Notes: generated by a model not told the origin, from the letters alone. 64,000 nt of DNA from Cohnella phaseoli (GCF_003386235.1 NZ_QRDZ01000018.1:124001-188000); one strand, 5' to 3'; positions 31,721 through 40,105 are shown, counted from the first letter of the stretch. Numbers and translations are program-made.

Positions 31721-31830
31721 TTTGGTATACATCTTTTATACCATTAAAATATGGGTAATGTGGAGCATTCTACGTCAATCATTTATCTATTAAGTATTTT
31801 TATGAAATATATACCAAATATCACGTTAAT
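31721..31830. promoter_or_regulatory. Repeated operator-like motifs between the kinase and agr operon
   Basis: GGTATA at 31724-31729 and TATACC at 31737-31742 form an inverted repeat, and TATACCAAA at 31810-31818 mirrors TTTGGTATA at 31721-31729. Two LytTR-like half-sites (TACGTCAAT at 31771, CACGTTAAT at 31822) are each one base off a published consensus and lie 51 bp apart. These are candidate sites for the LytTR protein encoded downstream; binding is inference. Confidence 0.4.
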
Positions 31831-31885
31831 ATTTTGTTTATTTTAACGGAAGGTTATTTAAAAACGAGTAAATATGCTTAATAAT

Positions 31886-31914
31886 TTGATAGAATAGAAC
31901 TAGACTATCATAAT
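31886..31914 (+). promoter_or_regulatory. Promoter of the agr-like operon
   Basis: TTGATA at 31886-31891 and CATAAT at 31909-31914 are spaced by 17 bp, with a start near 31921. Confidence 0.55.
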
Positions 31915-31933
31915 TGATTTCTGGGGGCACTTC

Positions 31934-32608
31934 ATGTTATTCGCAAAGTTTATCTTGGCATCTACGATTGAGTTCCTGTCATTCTTCATTTTTACTATGA
32001 CATTATTCAGATTCAGCGTGAAAGAAAATATTTTAAAATTTGCAATCGTTTCCTTTATTCTGGCTTTTGTTTCTAACACTTTGCAGGTAGAGTCGTTGCA
32101 ATCGGTATCTGCACTCATTAATGTTTTTCTGTTCATATTTTTGACGACTATTATTTTACGCGTAAGGCTGATACATTCCACTACCATGGTAGTTATAACG
32201 TTTGTGGTTTTTTCTTTGGTTCAATGGCTGCTTGTAAATATTTGTATTAGATTTAATGTGTTTTCCGAAGTGCTTCCTTATACGAACAATGGATTTCTTT
32301 TACAACTAGCCACAGCCTTTATGCTATGCATTATATCTTTGTTCATACATTTGAGTAATGGCGGTTTTAGCTATATCGAATCCAACAGTCGTTTCTTCAA
32401 GCAATCGTTAAAAGGAAATAGGTTGTTCTATCTTTTCTTGCTAATAGCCATCGTTGTAATTGTGATGGTTAATGTTTTCTACCTTTCATCCGTTTATTTG
32501 CCCTATTACGTGTATATTGTGACAGCTACAATACTGGTCATATTAGTAATACTCATCTATTTTTCCGTTCGGAAGGATGGTCAAAGTGATCGGAAAAATT
32601 TCAAATGA
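31934..32608 (+). CDS. AgrC-sensor-like membrane protein without a kinase domain
   Basis: This 224-residue, very hydrophobic protein has about six or seven predicted transmembrane helices and ends in a short charged tail (VRKDGQSDRKNFK). In length and helix pattern it resembles the membrane sensor half of the divergent HPK10 kinase, but there is no dimerisation or ATPase domain. I do not recognise a named family. The ATG at 31934 follows TGGGGGC at 31922-31928. Its 3' end overlaps the start of the AgrB-like gene, so the two are translationally coupled. It could be a peptide sensor acting through another protein, a decoy or immunity protein, or part of the export machinery; the sequence does not decide. 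Confidence 0.7.
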   Translation: MLFAKFILASTIEFLSFFIFTMTLFRFSVKENILKFAIVSFILAFVSNTLQVESLQSVSALINVFLFIFLTTIILRVRLIHSTTMVVITFVVFSLVQWLLVNICIRFNVFSEVLPYTNNGFLLQLATAFMLCIISLFIHLSNGGFSYIESNSRFFKQSLKGNRLFYLFLLIAIVVIVMVNVFYLSSVYLPYYVYIVTATILVILVILIYFSVRKDGQSDRKNFK

Positions 32609-33110
32609 AATAGCCGGATATTTAAAGAAACAAGAGCCTGAAAATACTCCTAGTATTGCAGTGATGGCTTATTCTTTGTATATTATATTACACGCTACTA
32701 TTACCACATTTTTTATAATTTTCGTTGCGTTATTTTTAGATAGTTTTACAGTTACTGCCTACACTTTGCTTTATTTTATTATTCTCCGTTTTTTTGCTGG
32801 TGGCTACCATTTACATTCTTCATTACTTTGCACGGTACTGTCGGTTCTTCTGATTTGCGCTGCGCCATTAATTCATATTCCTTTAGAATGGCTGCCATAT
32901 TTAATCGGTGTGAATTTACTGTTTATTATTATATATGCTCCAAGAAACATAAAAGGATATGCAAGAATTCCTGAGAAATACTATATTTATATGAAATTAG
33001 TCTCATTGGCAGTAGTAGCTAGTAATTTTTACTGGCTTGATGCATCTCTTGTTACGGTTTCATTGTTTCACGCCATATTGCTTATACCGAAACAAGAAGG
33101 GAGGAAATAA
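32577..33110 (+). CDS. agrB: AgrB-like peptide-processing membrane protease
   Basis: AgrB cleaves the C-terminal part of the AgrD precursor and forms the thiolactone of the autoinducing peptide. This 177-residue protein has the expected four to six membrane helices and the catalytic pair H78 and C85, seven residues apart in RFFAGGYHLHSSLLC, as in staphylococcal AgrB. The start is uncertain: the ATG at 32577 abuts GGAAGG, while the GTG at 32586 has better spacing (8 nt). The ATG gives a register closer to S. aureus AgrB. It overlaps the preceding gene, and the AgrD gene follows immediately. Confidence 0.88.
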   Translation: MVKVIGKISNEIAGYLKKQEPENTPSIAVMAYSLYIILHATITTFFIIFVALFLDSFTVTAYTLLYFIILRFFAGGYHLHSSLLCTVLSVLLICAAPLIHIPLEWLPYLIGVNLLFIIIYAPRNIKGYARIPEKYYIYMKLVSLAVVASNFYWLDASLVTVSLFHAILLIPKQEGRK

Positions 33111-33111
33111 G

Positions 33112-33231
33112 ATGAAAAAGAAGATCGTATTGACCTTCTCCAAGGGACTGGGGCTGCTGGCGATATTATTTGTTAGTACAGCTTGCGTTTGGATATTGCA
33201 TAGACCGGAAGTACCGGAAGAATTAAAGTAG
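33112..33231 (+). CDS. agrD: AgrD-like cyclic-lactone autoinducer precursor (39 aa)
   Basis: This 39-residue precursor has an amphipathic, basic N-terminus (MKKKIVLTFSKGLG), a hydrophobic stretch, the peptide core STACVWIL with C25, and a charged C-terminal recognition part HRPEVPEELK. The C-terminal part parallels the staphylococcal DEVEVPKEL that AgrB recognises. The predicted signal is a five-residue thiolactone ring, C25-V-W-I-L29, with an N-terminal tail of unknown length. GGGAGG at 33100-33105 precedes the ATG. It follows the AgrB-like gene by one base pair, in the same operon. Confidence 0.87.
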   Translation: MKKKIVLTFSKGLGLLAILFVSTACVWILHRPEVPEELK

Positions 33232-33262
33232 TAACAGACTTCAAGGATTGGAGGGAAAGAAA

Positions 33263-33655
33263 ATGTCGTACATAGCTCTTCTTGACTCTGAAGGAAATCC
33301 TGTAAAAATTGATCCTGCGGATGTCGTTCTAATTCGTCCTACACCGGATGGACCAGTGTTTCAGACTAAGGATGCTATGTATTATTATCCCACCACTCTT
33401 GAGGAATTGCTGATTGTATTAAAAGATGTTGGCTTTGAGCGCTTAGACAGAACGAATATCGTAAATTTGAATCAAGCGAAGGCTTTTGATCCAAAGGCTC
33501 GAAAGGTTTACTTTGAGCATCCTTGGGGTGGTGACAGCAAATTTGCTACCGTGTCGGAAGCGAATGTGAGTAAGGTGCAACATCTGGCTAAAGAAGAGAG
33601 TGCGGATTATAAGACTAAAGCGATCTTAAGGCCGTCGTTGTTCTGGAAGAAGTGA
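33263..33655 (+). CDS. Stand-alone LytTR DNA-binding protein
   Basis: This 130-residue protein is essentially one LytTR DNA-binding domain, from about residue 15 to 110. The typical elements are DVVLIRPTPDG, YYYPTTLEELLIVL, FERLDRTNIVNLNQA and a beta-strand pair KVYFEHP with SKFATVSE. The receiver domain that AgrA-type regulators carry in front is absent; the N-terminus is only about 15 residues. It is the last gene of the agr-like operon and ends at a terminator. It is the obvious candidate to act on the repeated motifs upstream of the operon. GGAGGG at 33250-33255 selects the ATG at 33263. Confidence 0.85.
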   Translation: MSYIALLDSEGNPVKIDPADVVLIRPTPDGPVFQTKDAMYYYPTTLEELLIVLKDVGFERLDRTNIVNLNQAKAFDPKARKVYFEHPWGGDSKFATVSEANVSKVQHLAKEESADYKTKAILRPSLFWKK

Positions 33656-33682
33656 ACTGCATTATAGCCATAAGGAAACAAA

Positions 33683-33710
33683 AGCCAAGCCGCCTAGGTT
33701 TGGTTTTTTT
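33683..33710 (+). terminator. Terminator of the agr-like operon
   Basis: CCAAGCC (33685-33691) pairs with GGTTTGG (33697-33703) and TTTTTTT follows. Confidence 0.82.
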
Positions 33711-33863
33711 CTATATAGGTATGATGTGTATCCAGGAGAGGGTTGAGTAAGCTATTTAATGATTATAGTTTAAAACTATAAATAATATAATTATTATATA
33801 TTTAATCAATCGCTGGAAAGGTGTTATAACTGATGTACCAACAAAATCGGGGAGTGGATCAGG

Positions 33864-34637
33864 ATGGCGGAGAATCAGCAAAAGGTGCATTGGGAAGCAG
33901 ACGGGTACGACAAAATGATGGGTTTCGTGTCGCGTTACGGTGAAGATTTGATTGAATGGCTGGATCCGAAGGAAGGGGAGACGGTTATTGATTTCGGCTG
34001 TGGGACGGGGGATCTGGCAGCTGCGATTGCAGAGAGAGGCGCAAGTGTATACGGTCTTGATATTTCCTCGGAAATGGTCGATAGGGCGCAGAAGAAATAT
34101 CCGAAGCTTCAGTTTCGTTGTGTAGATGGGATGGGCTGGCGAGCCGACTTCCAATACGATGCCGTTTTCAGCAATGCGGCGCTGCATTGGATGAGGGAGC
34201 CAGAGGCGGCAATTCGTAGCTTCTTATCCGGACTTAAGCCGGGAGGACGGCTGGTTGCGGAATTTGGCGGAAAAGGGAATGTGCAAGCGATTGTTGCGGC
34301 GACGCGGTTAACGTTGCGAGAACTGGGAGTAGAGGAGCGGTTCGTAATGCCCTGGTATTTCCCCTCGGTAGGGGAGTATGCTTCAATGTTGGAGAAGTAC
34401 GGAATGGAGGTTCGGACAGCCCTGCTGCTGGACCGGCCGACGCTGCTCGAGAACGGCGAAGCTGGAATGAGGGATTGGTTAGGAATGTTCGGAACGGCAA
34501 TGTTTCCGAGCGCGACAGCCGAGGAGGCTAAGCGGTGGATCGAAGAATCGGCGGAGAGGGTGAAGGGCGCTCTCTATGACGGCAGCCGGTGGACGGCGGA
34601 TTACCGAAGACTGCGCATCGTTGCGTTCAAAAAATAA
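33864..34637 (+). CDS. Class I SAM-dependent methyltransferase (trans-aconitate methyltransferase-like)
   Basis: This 257-residue protein has the Rossmann-type methyltransferase fold. Motif I is VIDFGCGTGDLA (about 41-52), the acidic residue for SAM ribose is in YGLDIS, and motif IV reads around DAVFSNAALHWM, which is typical of trans-aconitate 2-methyltransferase and related small-molecule enzymes. The loop after it, LKPGGRLVAEFGGKGN, fits the same group. The substrate cannot be read from the sequence. The gene has GC-richer composition again, in contrast to the agr-like cassette before it, and has its own terminator. Confidence 0.85.
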   Translation: MAENQQKVHWEADGYDKMMGFVSRYGEDLIEWLDPKEGETVIDFGCGTGDLAAAIAERGASVYGLDISSEMVDRAQKKYPKLQFRCVDGMGWRADFQYDAVFSNAALHWMREPEAAIRSFLSGLKPGGRLVAEFGGKGNVQAIVAATRLTLRELGVEERFVMPWYFPSVGEYASMLEKYGMEVRTALLLDRPTLLENGEAGMRDWLGMFGTAMFPSATAEEAKRWIEESAERVKGALYDGSRWTADYRRLRIVAFKK

Positions 34638-34651
34638 GCACGAGAAAAAGC

Positions 34652-34692
34652 AATCCCGCTTGTCGCATTTTCGCGATCGAAGCGGGATTTTT
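34652..34692 (+). terminator. Terminator of the methyltransferase gene
   Basis: AATCCCGCTT (34652-34661) pairs with AAGCGGGATT (34680-34689), and a T run follows. Confidence 0.88.
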
Positions 34693-34849
34693 CATTTTAT
34701 ACATTTTATGAGCGATATATCGTGAGAAAGTATAAAGTTTCGTTGTTCTGTCAAATAGGAAACGGTTTTGAGAACCTTTACAATTAATTCGAACAAGGAC
34801 GGAGCGAGTCAGAACATCGTAGCTCATGAATGGCAGAGAGGGGAGTAGT

Positions 34850-35818
34850 ATGGCAGATTTATCGACAACGACAAAGTATCCGCCCCAACCGCAGTTAAAA
34901 CCAAGGAGTCTTGGAGAACGGTTGCTCAAACAATGGGACATTCAACTCATGGTGTGGCCAGGTATACTTCTGATTTTGGTCTTTGCCTATTTTCCAATGT
35001 ACGGCGTGCTAACCGGGTTTATGAATTACAAGCTTCATACCGGTGCCAATATCTTCGCGAACGAATGGGTCGGACTTAAACATATTAAGATGTTTTACGA
35101 AGCGCCTGAATTCGGTCGGGTTTTGCGAAACACGATGGTGATCAGTTTGCTCAAGCTGGCGATCGGATTCCCGGCGCCGGTCATTCTAGCTCTAATGTTG
35201 AATGAAGTCCGCAACATGGCGTTCAAGCGTACGGTCCAGACGGTGACCTACTTGCCGCACTTCCTGTCGTGGGTTGTTGTAGCCAATCTCGTTATTTCGT
35301 TGTTGTCTGTGGATAATGGCAGCATCAACATGCTGCTCATGAAGCTAGGATTCATTGCCGAACCCGTGAACTTCCTTTCGATGTCCGAGTATTTCTGGGG
35401 TATTCTTGTCTCGTCCAACGTGTGGAAAGAAATCGGGTTTGCCTCCATTGTTTATCTCGCGGCGATCGCCTCTATCGATCCGCATCAATATGAAGCGGCA
35501 CAGATCGACGGAGCTACCCGGCTGCAGCAAATACGCTACATTACTTTCCCGTCGATTATTCCGATCGTAACGATCTTCTTGATTCTGGCGATCGGGCAAT
35601 TGCTGAACGCCGGCTTTGAAGATATCCTGCTGCTGGCGAACAACCCGGCATTGCGCAACGTCTCCGACGTCGTGGATGTATACGTCTATCGAATCGGCTT
35701 GCAGAACTATCGATATTCGTACGCGACGGCAATCGGCTTGTTCAAGGCGCTGATCAGCGTTGGACTTCTAGTCATGGCGAACTACGCCGCACGAAGATCG
35801 GGCAATAGTCTGTGGTAA
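34850..35818 (+). CDS. ABC transporter permease (LplB/CUT1 family)
   Basis: This 322-residue permease has about six transmembrane helices and the cytoplasmic EAA loop that docks the ATPase (EAAQIDGATRLQQIRYITFP). It belongs to the LplB-type CUT1 sugar importers that are expanded in Paenibacillus and typically bring in oligosaccharides. GGGGAG at 34840-34845 selects the ATG at 34850, rather than the one at 34826. It forms an operon with a second permease and a lipoprotein; no ATPase gene is present, so a shared MsmX-type ATPase is expected. A CRE-like core AAACGGTTT lies at 34760-34768, but its flanks are poor. Confidence 0.92.
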   Translation: MADLSTTTKYPPQPQLKPRSLGERLLKQWDIQLMVWPGILLILVFAYFPMYGVLTGFMNYKLHTGANIFANEWVGLKHIKMFYEAPEFGRVLRNTMVISLLKLAIGFPAPVILALMLNEVRNMAFKRTVQTVTYLPHFLSWVVVANLVISLLSVDNGSINMLLMKLGFIAEPVNFLSMSEYFWGILVSSNVWKEIGFASIVYLAAIASIDPHQYEAAQIDGATRLQQIRYITFPSIIPIVTIFLILAIGQLLNAGFEDILLLANNPALRNVSDVVDVYVYRIGLQNYRYSYATAIGLFKALISVGLLVMANYAARRSGNSLW

Positions 35819-35851
35819 TCCGCTCAGGCATACAAGGAGGCTGACTGTAAC

Positions 35852-36745
35852 ATGCGTTTAGGATTGTCCGATCGTGTGCTTATGACTTTTATCTATGTTT
35901 TACTTGCCTTGCTGGCGTTCTCTACCTTGTATCCGTTCTGGAATGCGATCGTCATATCCTTCAACGTCGGGGCGGATACCGCCAAGGGCGGAGTAACGTT
36001 CTGGCCCAGGGCTTTTACTTGGGAGAATTACAATATCGTATTCTCGGACGACCGATTGCTCAACGGATTCGTAGTGACAATCGCTCGTACGATCATCGGT
36101 ACATTGACCGCGCTGTTCATGACCGCATTGCTTGCTTACGGAATGTCCAAGAGCGAGTTGATCGGCCGCAAATATATTATGATCTTCTTCATCATTACGA
36201 TGTACTTCGGCGGCGGCTTGATCCCGTCATTCCTGCTCATTCGCTCACTGGGAATGATCGATACGTTCCTCGTATATATCATTCCCGGGATGATCAGCGT
36301 GTGGAACATGATCATATTCCGGACGTTCTTCAGGGGGCTTCCGGCGGGACTGGAGGAATCGGCGAAAATAGACGGTTGCGGAAACTGGGGGACGTTCTTT
36401 CGGATCGTGCTTCCGCTCTCGGGACCGGTGCTCGCGACGCTTGGCTTGTTCACTGCCGTTGCGCACTGGAACGACTGGTTCGTGGCGACGATCTATATCT
36501 CGAACGAGAAATTGATCCCGGTTCAGACGATGCTGCGGCAAATCATTAATGCCAGCACGGTCACGGATTTTCTCTCTTCCGCCGACTCCGGAGCCATAGC
36601 GCGTATAGAAAAGATGCAAAAGGTAACCTCCAAGTCGATCTCCATGGCGACGATGATGGTCGCGACGTTGCCGATCATCATGCTGTATCCGTTCCTCCAA
36701 CGGTATTTCGTCAAAGGCGTTATGATCGGTTCATTGAAAGAGTAG
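35852..36745 (+). CDS. ABC transporter permease (YtcP/CUT1 family)
   Basis: The second permease of the importer, with 297 residues and six transmembrane helices. The EAA loop is EESAKIDGCGNWGTFFRIVLP. The stretch RIEKMQKVTSKSISMATMMVATLPIIMLYPFLQ near the end is characteristic of the YtcP group that pairs with LplB-type proteins. It begins 33 bp after the first permease, with AAGGAGG at 35835-35841. Confidence 0.92.
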   Translation: MRLGLSDRVLMTFIYVLLALLAFSTLYPFWNAIVISFNVGADTAKGGVTFWPRAFTWENYNIVFSDDRLLNGFVVTIARTIIGTLTALFMTALLAYGMSKSELIGRKYIMIFFIITMYFGGGLIPSFLLIRSLGMIDTFLVYIIPGMISVWNMIIFRTFFRGLPAGLEESAKIDGCGNWGTFFRIVLPLSGPVLATLGLFTAVAHWNDWFVATIYISNEKLIPVQTMLRQIINASTVTDFLSSADSGAIARIEKMQKVTSKSISMATMMVATLPIIMLYPFLQRYFVKGVMIGSLKE

Positions 36746-36817
36746 TTCCCAGATTCGGGGATAAGCCGCAAGGCTTTGAACATATACAATACTTAAATTG
36801 AAAGGGGTAATCCGCAA

Positions 36818-38518
36818 GTGAAAGTAAGAAAACTTTCGTCCGCTTTGTTGGCCACTTCCCTGGCCCTCACAGCCATTCTTGCCGGCTGTAGCGGCAAGGG
36901 TGAAGACGGCAACAAGGGCGCAGCAAGCCCGTCGCCGACCTCATCCGCCACGTCGCCTAGCGCGTCTCAGCCTGCAAGCGAAGAGGCAGCTCCCGACATT
37001 TGGCAAGTGGGTTCTGAGCCGCTGGAATTCTCCGTTTACCATCATTACGGCTGGTCCGATGCACCGGAATGGGAGAGCACCCCGTTTGGCCGTTACGCGA
37101 AAGAAAAGCTTCAAGTGACGATGACGCCGATCAAGGCGTCGGGCAACCATGAGCAAAAGCTGACTACGATGATCGCCGACGGCAAACTGCCGGACGTGAT
37201 CTGGGGCGACCGCGGCGCCAACGTCGAGCGTCTGCGCGAAGCGGGCATGCTCGTTCCGCTGGACGACTATGTCGAGAAGTATCCGAACCTGAAAAAATGG
37301 TTGAACTCCGAAGTGCTGAACATGCTGCGTTCCCCGGCGGACGGCAAGCTGTACATGTTCCCGAACTGGTATAACGACGAGCCGTTCGGCAATGCCGGCT
37401 ACCTCGTTAACAAGAAGATCTACGACGAGCTCGGCGCGCCTTCGCTCGAAACGACCGATGACCTGTATGACTATTTGAAGAAGGTCAAAGAGAAGTACAA
37501 AGATGTCATTCCGTTCGAGCCGCACTTGGCCAAGGATCTTCACGGTATCGGCCTTTTGTACACCGCCTTTGAAGAAAATGCGCTGTACTGGTATCTCGGC
37601 AATCAGATGCGGGCGATTCCTCGCGGCGACAAGCTGACTTCCGTCTTGACCGATCCGGCTTTCCGCGAGTCGCAAAAATATGTCGCCAAGCTGTATCGCG
37701 AAGGTCTGATGGCGCAGGATGCCATGACGCAAACGCTTGACCACATTAAGGAAAAAGTAACGTCAGGCCGGGTGGCAGTCTATGCAGCTTCTTCCCCCAC
37801 GGAGAACGGCATGCTAGCTCAGATCGAGCTTGAAAAGCAAGGCCATCCGGGCTACTTCATGACCTGGCCGATTCACAAAGCAGGTCTGGACAGAAACAAA
37901 ATCTTCCCAGGCTCGTACTCCACGCTGGGTTGGAACGCCGCGGTAATTACGACGAGCGCTAAAGATCCGGAAAAAGTATTTGCATTCCTGGATTGGATGA
38001 CAGGTTCGGAAGGTCATGCGATTCTGCACTACGGTCCTGAAGGCGAAATGTGGCAAGGCTTCGACGATGAAGGCTACCCGAACTTCACGGATAAGCTGGA
38101 CGTGAAGAAGGCTGCTGAAATCGAAGCAGAGAACCAAGACGTCTGGTGGGTCGGCAACGCCAAGCTGAACGACCGCGGCAAAATTAAAGCTCAAGGCCAA
38201 CTGCCGCCGGAAGAGCAAAGCTGGATTTCCAAGGTTCAATCGGAAGTATCGTGGAAAACGCAAGCCGACCATACGGAGTTCTCTAACCTGACTCCGGATC
38301 CGGATTCTCCGGAAGGCTATGCTCGTCAAGCGGTTGACGACATCTTCAACGAAGTGCTGGCAAGAACGTTGACAGCGAAAAACGATGCAGAAGTCGATCA
38401 GATTCTCGATAAGGCGCAGAAGGATGCCGAAGCTGCAGGCTACGACATGCTTCTCGAGTGGAAGACGGAACAATGGCATAAGAATCAGGAAATCATGTCT
38501 GGCAAGTTCAATCAATAA
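36818..38518 (+). CDS. Extracellular solute-binding lipoprotein of the CUT1 importer
   Basis: This 566-residue lipoprotein starts with a signal peptide and a lipobox LAGC (lipidated C24), followed by a Gly/Ser/Pro-rich linker. The large binding domain belongs to the long YtcQ/LplA-type substrate-binding proteins that work with LplB/YtcP permeases. The ligand is probably an oligosaccharide and cannot be specified; no glycosidase gene is next to it. The start is a GTG at 36818 with AAAGGGG at 36801-36807. A terminator follows. No YesMN-type two-component regulator is near, although such importers often have one. Confidence 0.9.
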   Translation: MKVRKLSSALLATSLALTAILAGCSGKGEDGNKGAASPSPTSSATSPSASQPASEEAAPDIWQVGSEPLEFSVYHHYGWSDAPEWESTPFGRYAKEKLQVTMTPIKASGNHEQKLTTMIADGKLPDVIWGDRGANVERLREAGMLVPLDDYVEKYPNLKKWLNSEVLNMLRSPADGKLYMFPNWYNDEPFGNAGYLVNKKIYDELGAPSLETTDDLYDYLKKVKEKYKDVIPFEPHLAKDLHGIGLLYTAFEENALYWYLGNQMRAIPRGDKLTSVLTDPAFRESQKYVAKLYREGLMAQDAMTQTLDHIKEKVTSGRVAVYAASSPTENGMLAQIELEKQGHPGYFMTWPIHKAGLDRNKIFPGSYSTLGWNAAVITTSAKDPEKVFAFLDWMTGSEGHAILHYGPEGEMWQGFDDEGYPNFTDKLDVKKAAEIEAENQDVWWVGNAKLNDRGKIKAQGQLPPEEQSWISKVQSEVSWKTQADHTEFSNLTPDPDSPEGYARQAVDDIFNEVLARTLTAKNDAEVDQILDKAQKDAEAAGYDMLLEWKTEQWHKNQEIMSGKFNQ

Positions 38519-38541
38519 GCTTGATGATTTAGGGTCGGGAG

Positions 38542-38579
38542 GAGCTGCTGCGCGTTCGCGCAGCGGCTCTTTCTTTTTG
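38542..38579 (+). terminator. Terminator of the ABC importer operon
   Basis: GAGCTGCTGCGCG pairs with CGCGCAGCGGCTC around a TT turn, and a T-rich tail follows. Confidence 0.85.
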
Positions 38580-38707
38580 TCGTAAGCGAAAAAGCAAATC
38601 GCCAAAGAATCGCTTTTTGACGGCAATTCTCGCTATTGACTACGATCGTTTTCTCCGGCAGAATGGTGAGATTGAAATCATTCTTATTGGGGAAAGGTAC
38701 GGACTTC

Positions 38708-40054
38708 ATGAAACTGCTTAAGAGCTGGTACGGCATTCTTGTACTGGCGCTTCCATCGTTATTCGCCTTTGCCACACAGACGATGACCGGTACGATCAAT
38801 CTGATTATTGTCGGTGATCTCGGCTTTGTGGTTATTGCTGTAGTTGGCGTATCCAATATCATTATGTACAACGTGTTTGCGATCTTCTCGGGGATCGGAC
38901 ACTCGATCAATTACCTCGTCGCGCAAAATTTCGGCGTAGGAGAAATGCGCAAGGGCATGCAGCGCATGTACTTGGCGTTGGTCGTAAGCTTTGGCGTGGC
39001 GATATTCATCGCGATCGTCGGCTGGCTGGCCAGCGGAGCGGTACTGAAAATGACCGGCGGCTCGGCTGAGTTGTTTGCTACTGGTAGCGAATATTTGAAA
39101 TTACGCTTCTATGCTATGGCTTTCGGCATTATCAGCTTTGTTTTCCACGGTTTCTTCCGAGGGGTAGGAGACACTAGAACTTCAATGTTTGTATCCATTG
39201 CGGCGAATGTTCTAATGATCGGACTGACATACGGCTTGACGTATGGACATTGGGGCATGCCGAATATGGGCATTATCGGCGCGGGCTACGCGATGCTGAT
39301 CGGCGAAGCGGTGCAACTGGTCATCTGTTTGCTCATGTTTTGGGGGCCGATGCATAAACGGTATCAGACGCGGAAGCTGCAAAAACCGGATTGGAATGAG
39401 CTTAAGCTGATTTCCCAGGAGAGCGGGAAGCTGGGGCTGCAGGAATTTTCGATGAGCATTTCGATGTATATCTTCACGATGTTTGTCCTTACGCTTGGAG
39501 ATTTGGCGGCTGCGGCCAATGAGCTGGCACTTAACGTCATGTCGTTCGGCTTTATGCCTGCTTTTGCCTTTGGTTCGACGGCGACGATTCTTGTCGGACA
39601 GGGCATCGGGGAGGGCAGGCCTGACAAGGCGAAGAAGGCGGGAACGAATACGGCTGTGCTCGGCGCGATATTTTTGATTTTGCTTGGGACGGTCGAACTA
39701 ATCTGGGCCGTACCAATAGCGAGGATATACAGCAAAGATCCCGACGTGTACGAGCTGGTGGCGCTTTTGATTCAGGTATCGGCTTACTTGCAAATTTTCG
39801 ACGGCCTCTACAATTTTTATGCGGGTGGTCTGAGAGGAATCGGGGATACGACATTCCTGATGAAAGCTTCGCTCGTGCTCAGCTTTTGTATGTTCGTACC
39901 GCTGGCTTATCTGTTCGTCATCGTCTTCAAGTGGGGAAGCATGGGCGCATGGCTTTCGCTTTATTCTTACCTCGTAGCGCTTGGCTTGGCGGTGATGATC
40001 CGTTACTATCGAACGGACTTTGCTTTCGTGAAGCTGAAGGAAGCGCATGGATAA
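38708..40054 (+). CDS. MATE-family efflux transporter
   Basis: This 448-residue protein has twelve predicted transmembrane helices in two homologous halves, as in multidrug and toxin extrusion transporters, which export cationic compounds against Na+ or H+. Family traits include IGHSINYLVAQNFGVG in the first half, FRGVGDTRTSM near the middle, and the matching GGLRGIGDTTFLMKA in the second half. An in-frame ATG at 38660 exists, but GGGGAAAGG at 38689-38697 selects the ATG at 38708. A possible promoter, TTGACT at 38636, precedes it. The substrate is unknown. Confidence 0.92.
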   Translation: MKLLKSWYGILVLALPSLFAFATQTMTGTINLIIVGDLGFVVIAVVGVSNIIMYNVFAIFSGIGHSINYLVAQNFGVGEMRKGMQRMYLALVVSFGVAIFIAIVGWLASGAVLKMTGGSAELFATGSEYLKLRFYAMAFGIISFVFHGFFRGVGDTRTSMFVSIAANVLMIGLTYGLTYGHWGMPNMGIIGAGYAMLIGEAVQLVICLLMFWGPMHKRYQTRKLQKPDWNELKLISQESGKLGLQEFSMSISMYIFTMFVLTLGDLAAAANELALNVMSFGFMPAFAFGSTATILVGQGIGEGRPDKAKKAGTNTAVLGAIFLILLGTVELIWAVPIARIYSKDPDVYELVALLIQVSAYLQIFDGLYNFYAGGLRGIGDTTFLMKASLVLSFCMFVPLAYLFVIVFKWGSMGAWLSLYSYLVALGLAVMIRYYRTDFAFVKLKEAHG

Positions 40055-40057
40055 AAG

Positions 40058-40102
40058 AAAGGAGCTGCTCCGGGCATAAGCGCCCTGGCACAGCTCCTTT
40101 TT
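40058..40102. terminator. Bidirectional terminator
   Basis: AAAGGAGCTG (40058-40067) pairs with CAGCTCCTTT (40091-40100). It lies between the convergent MATE and SDR genes. Confidence 0.85.
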
Positions 40103-40105
40103 ACG

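Noticed and set aside
34757..34770. CRE (CcpA) site before the importer operon
   Set aside because: The core AAxCGxTT fits, but four outer positions deviate from the consensus, so it is mentioned only as a weak hint.
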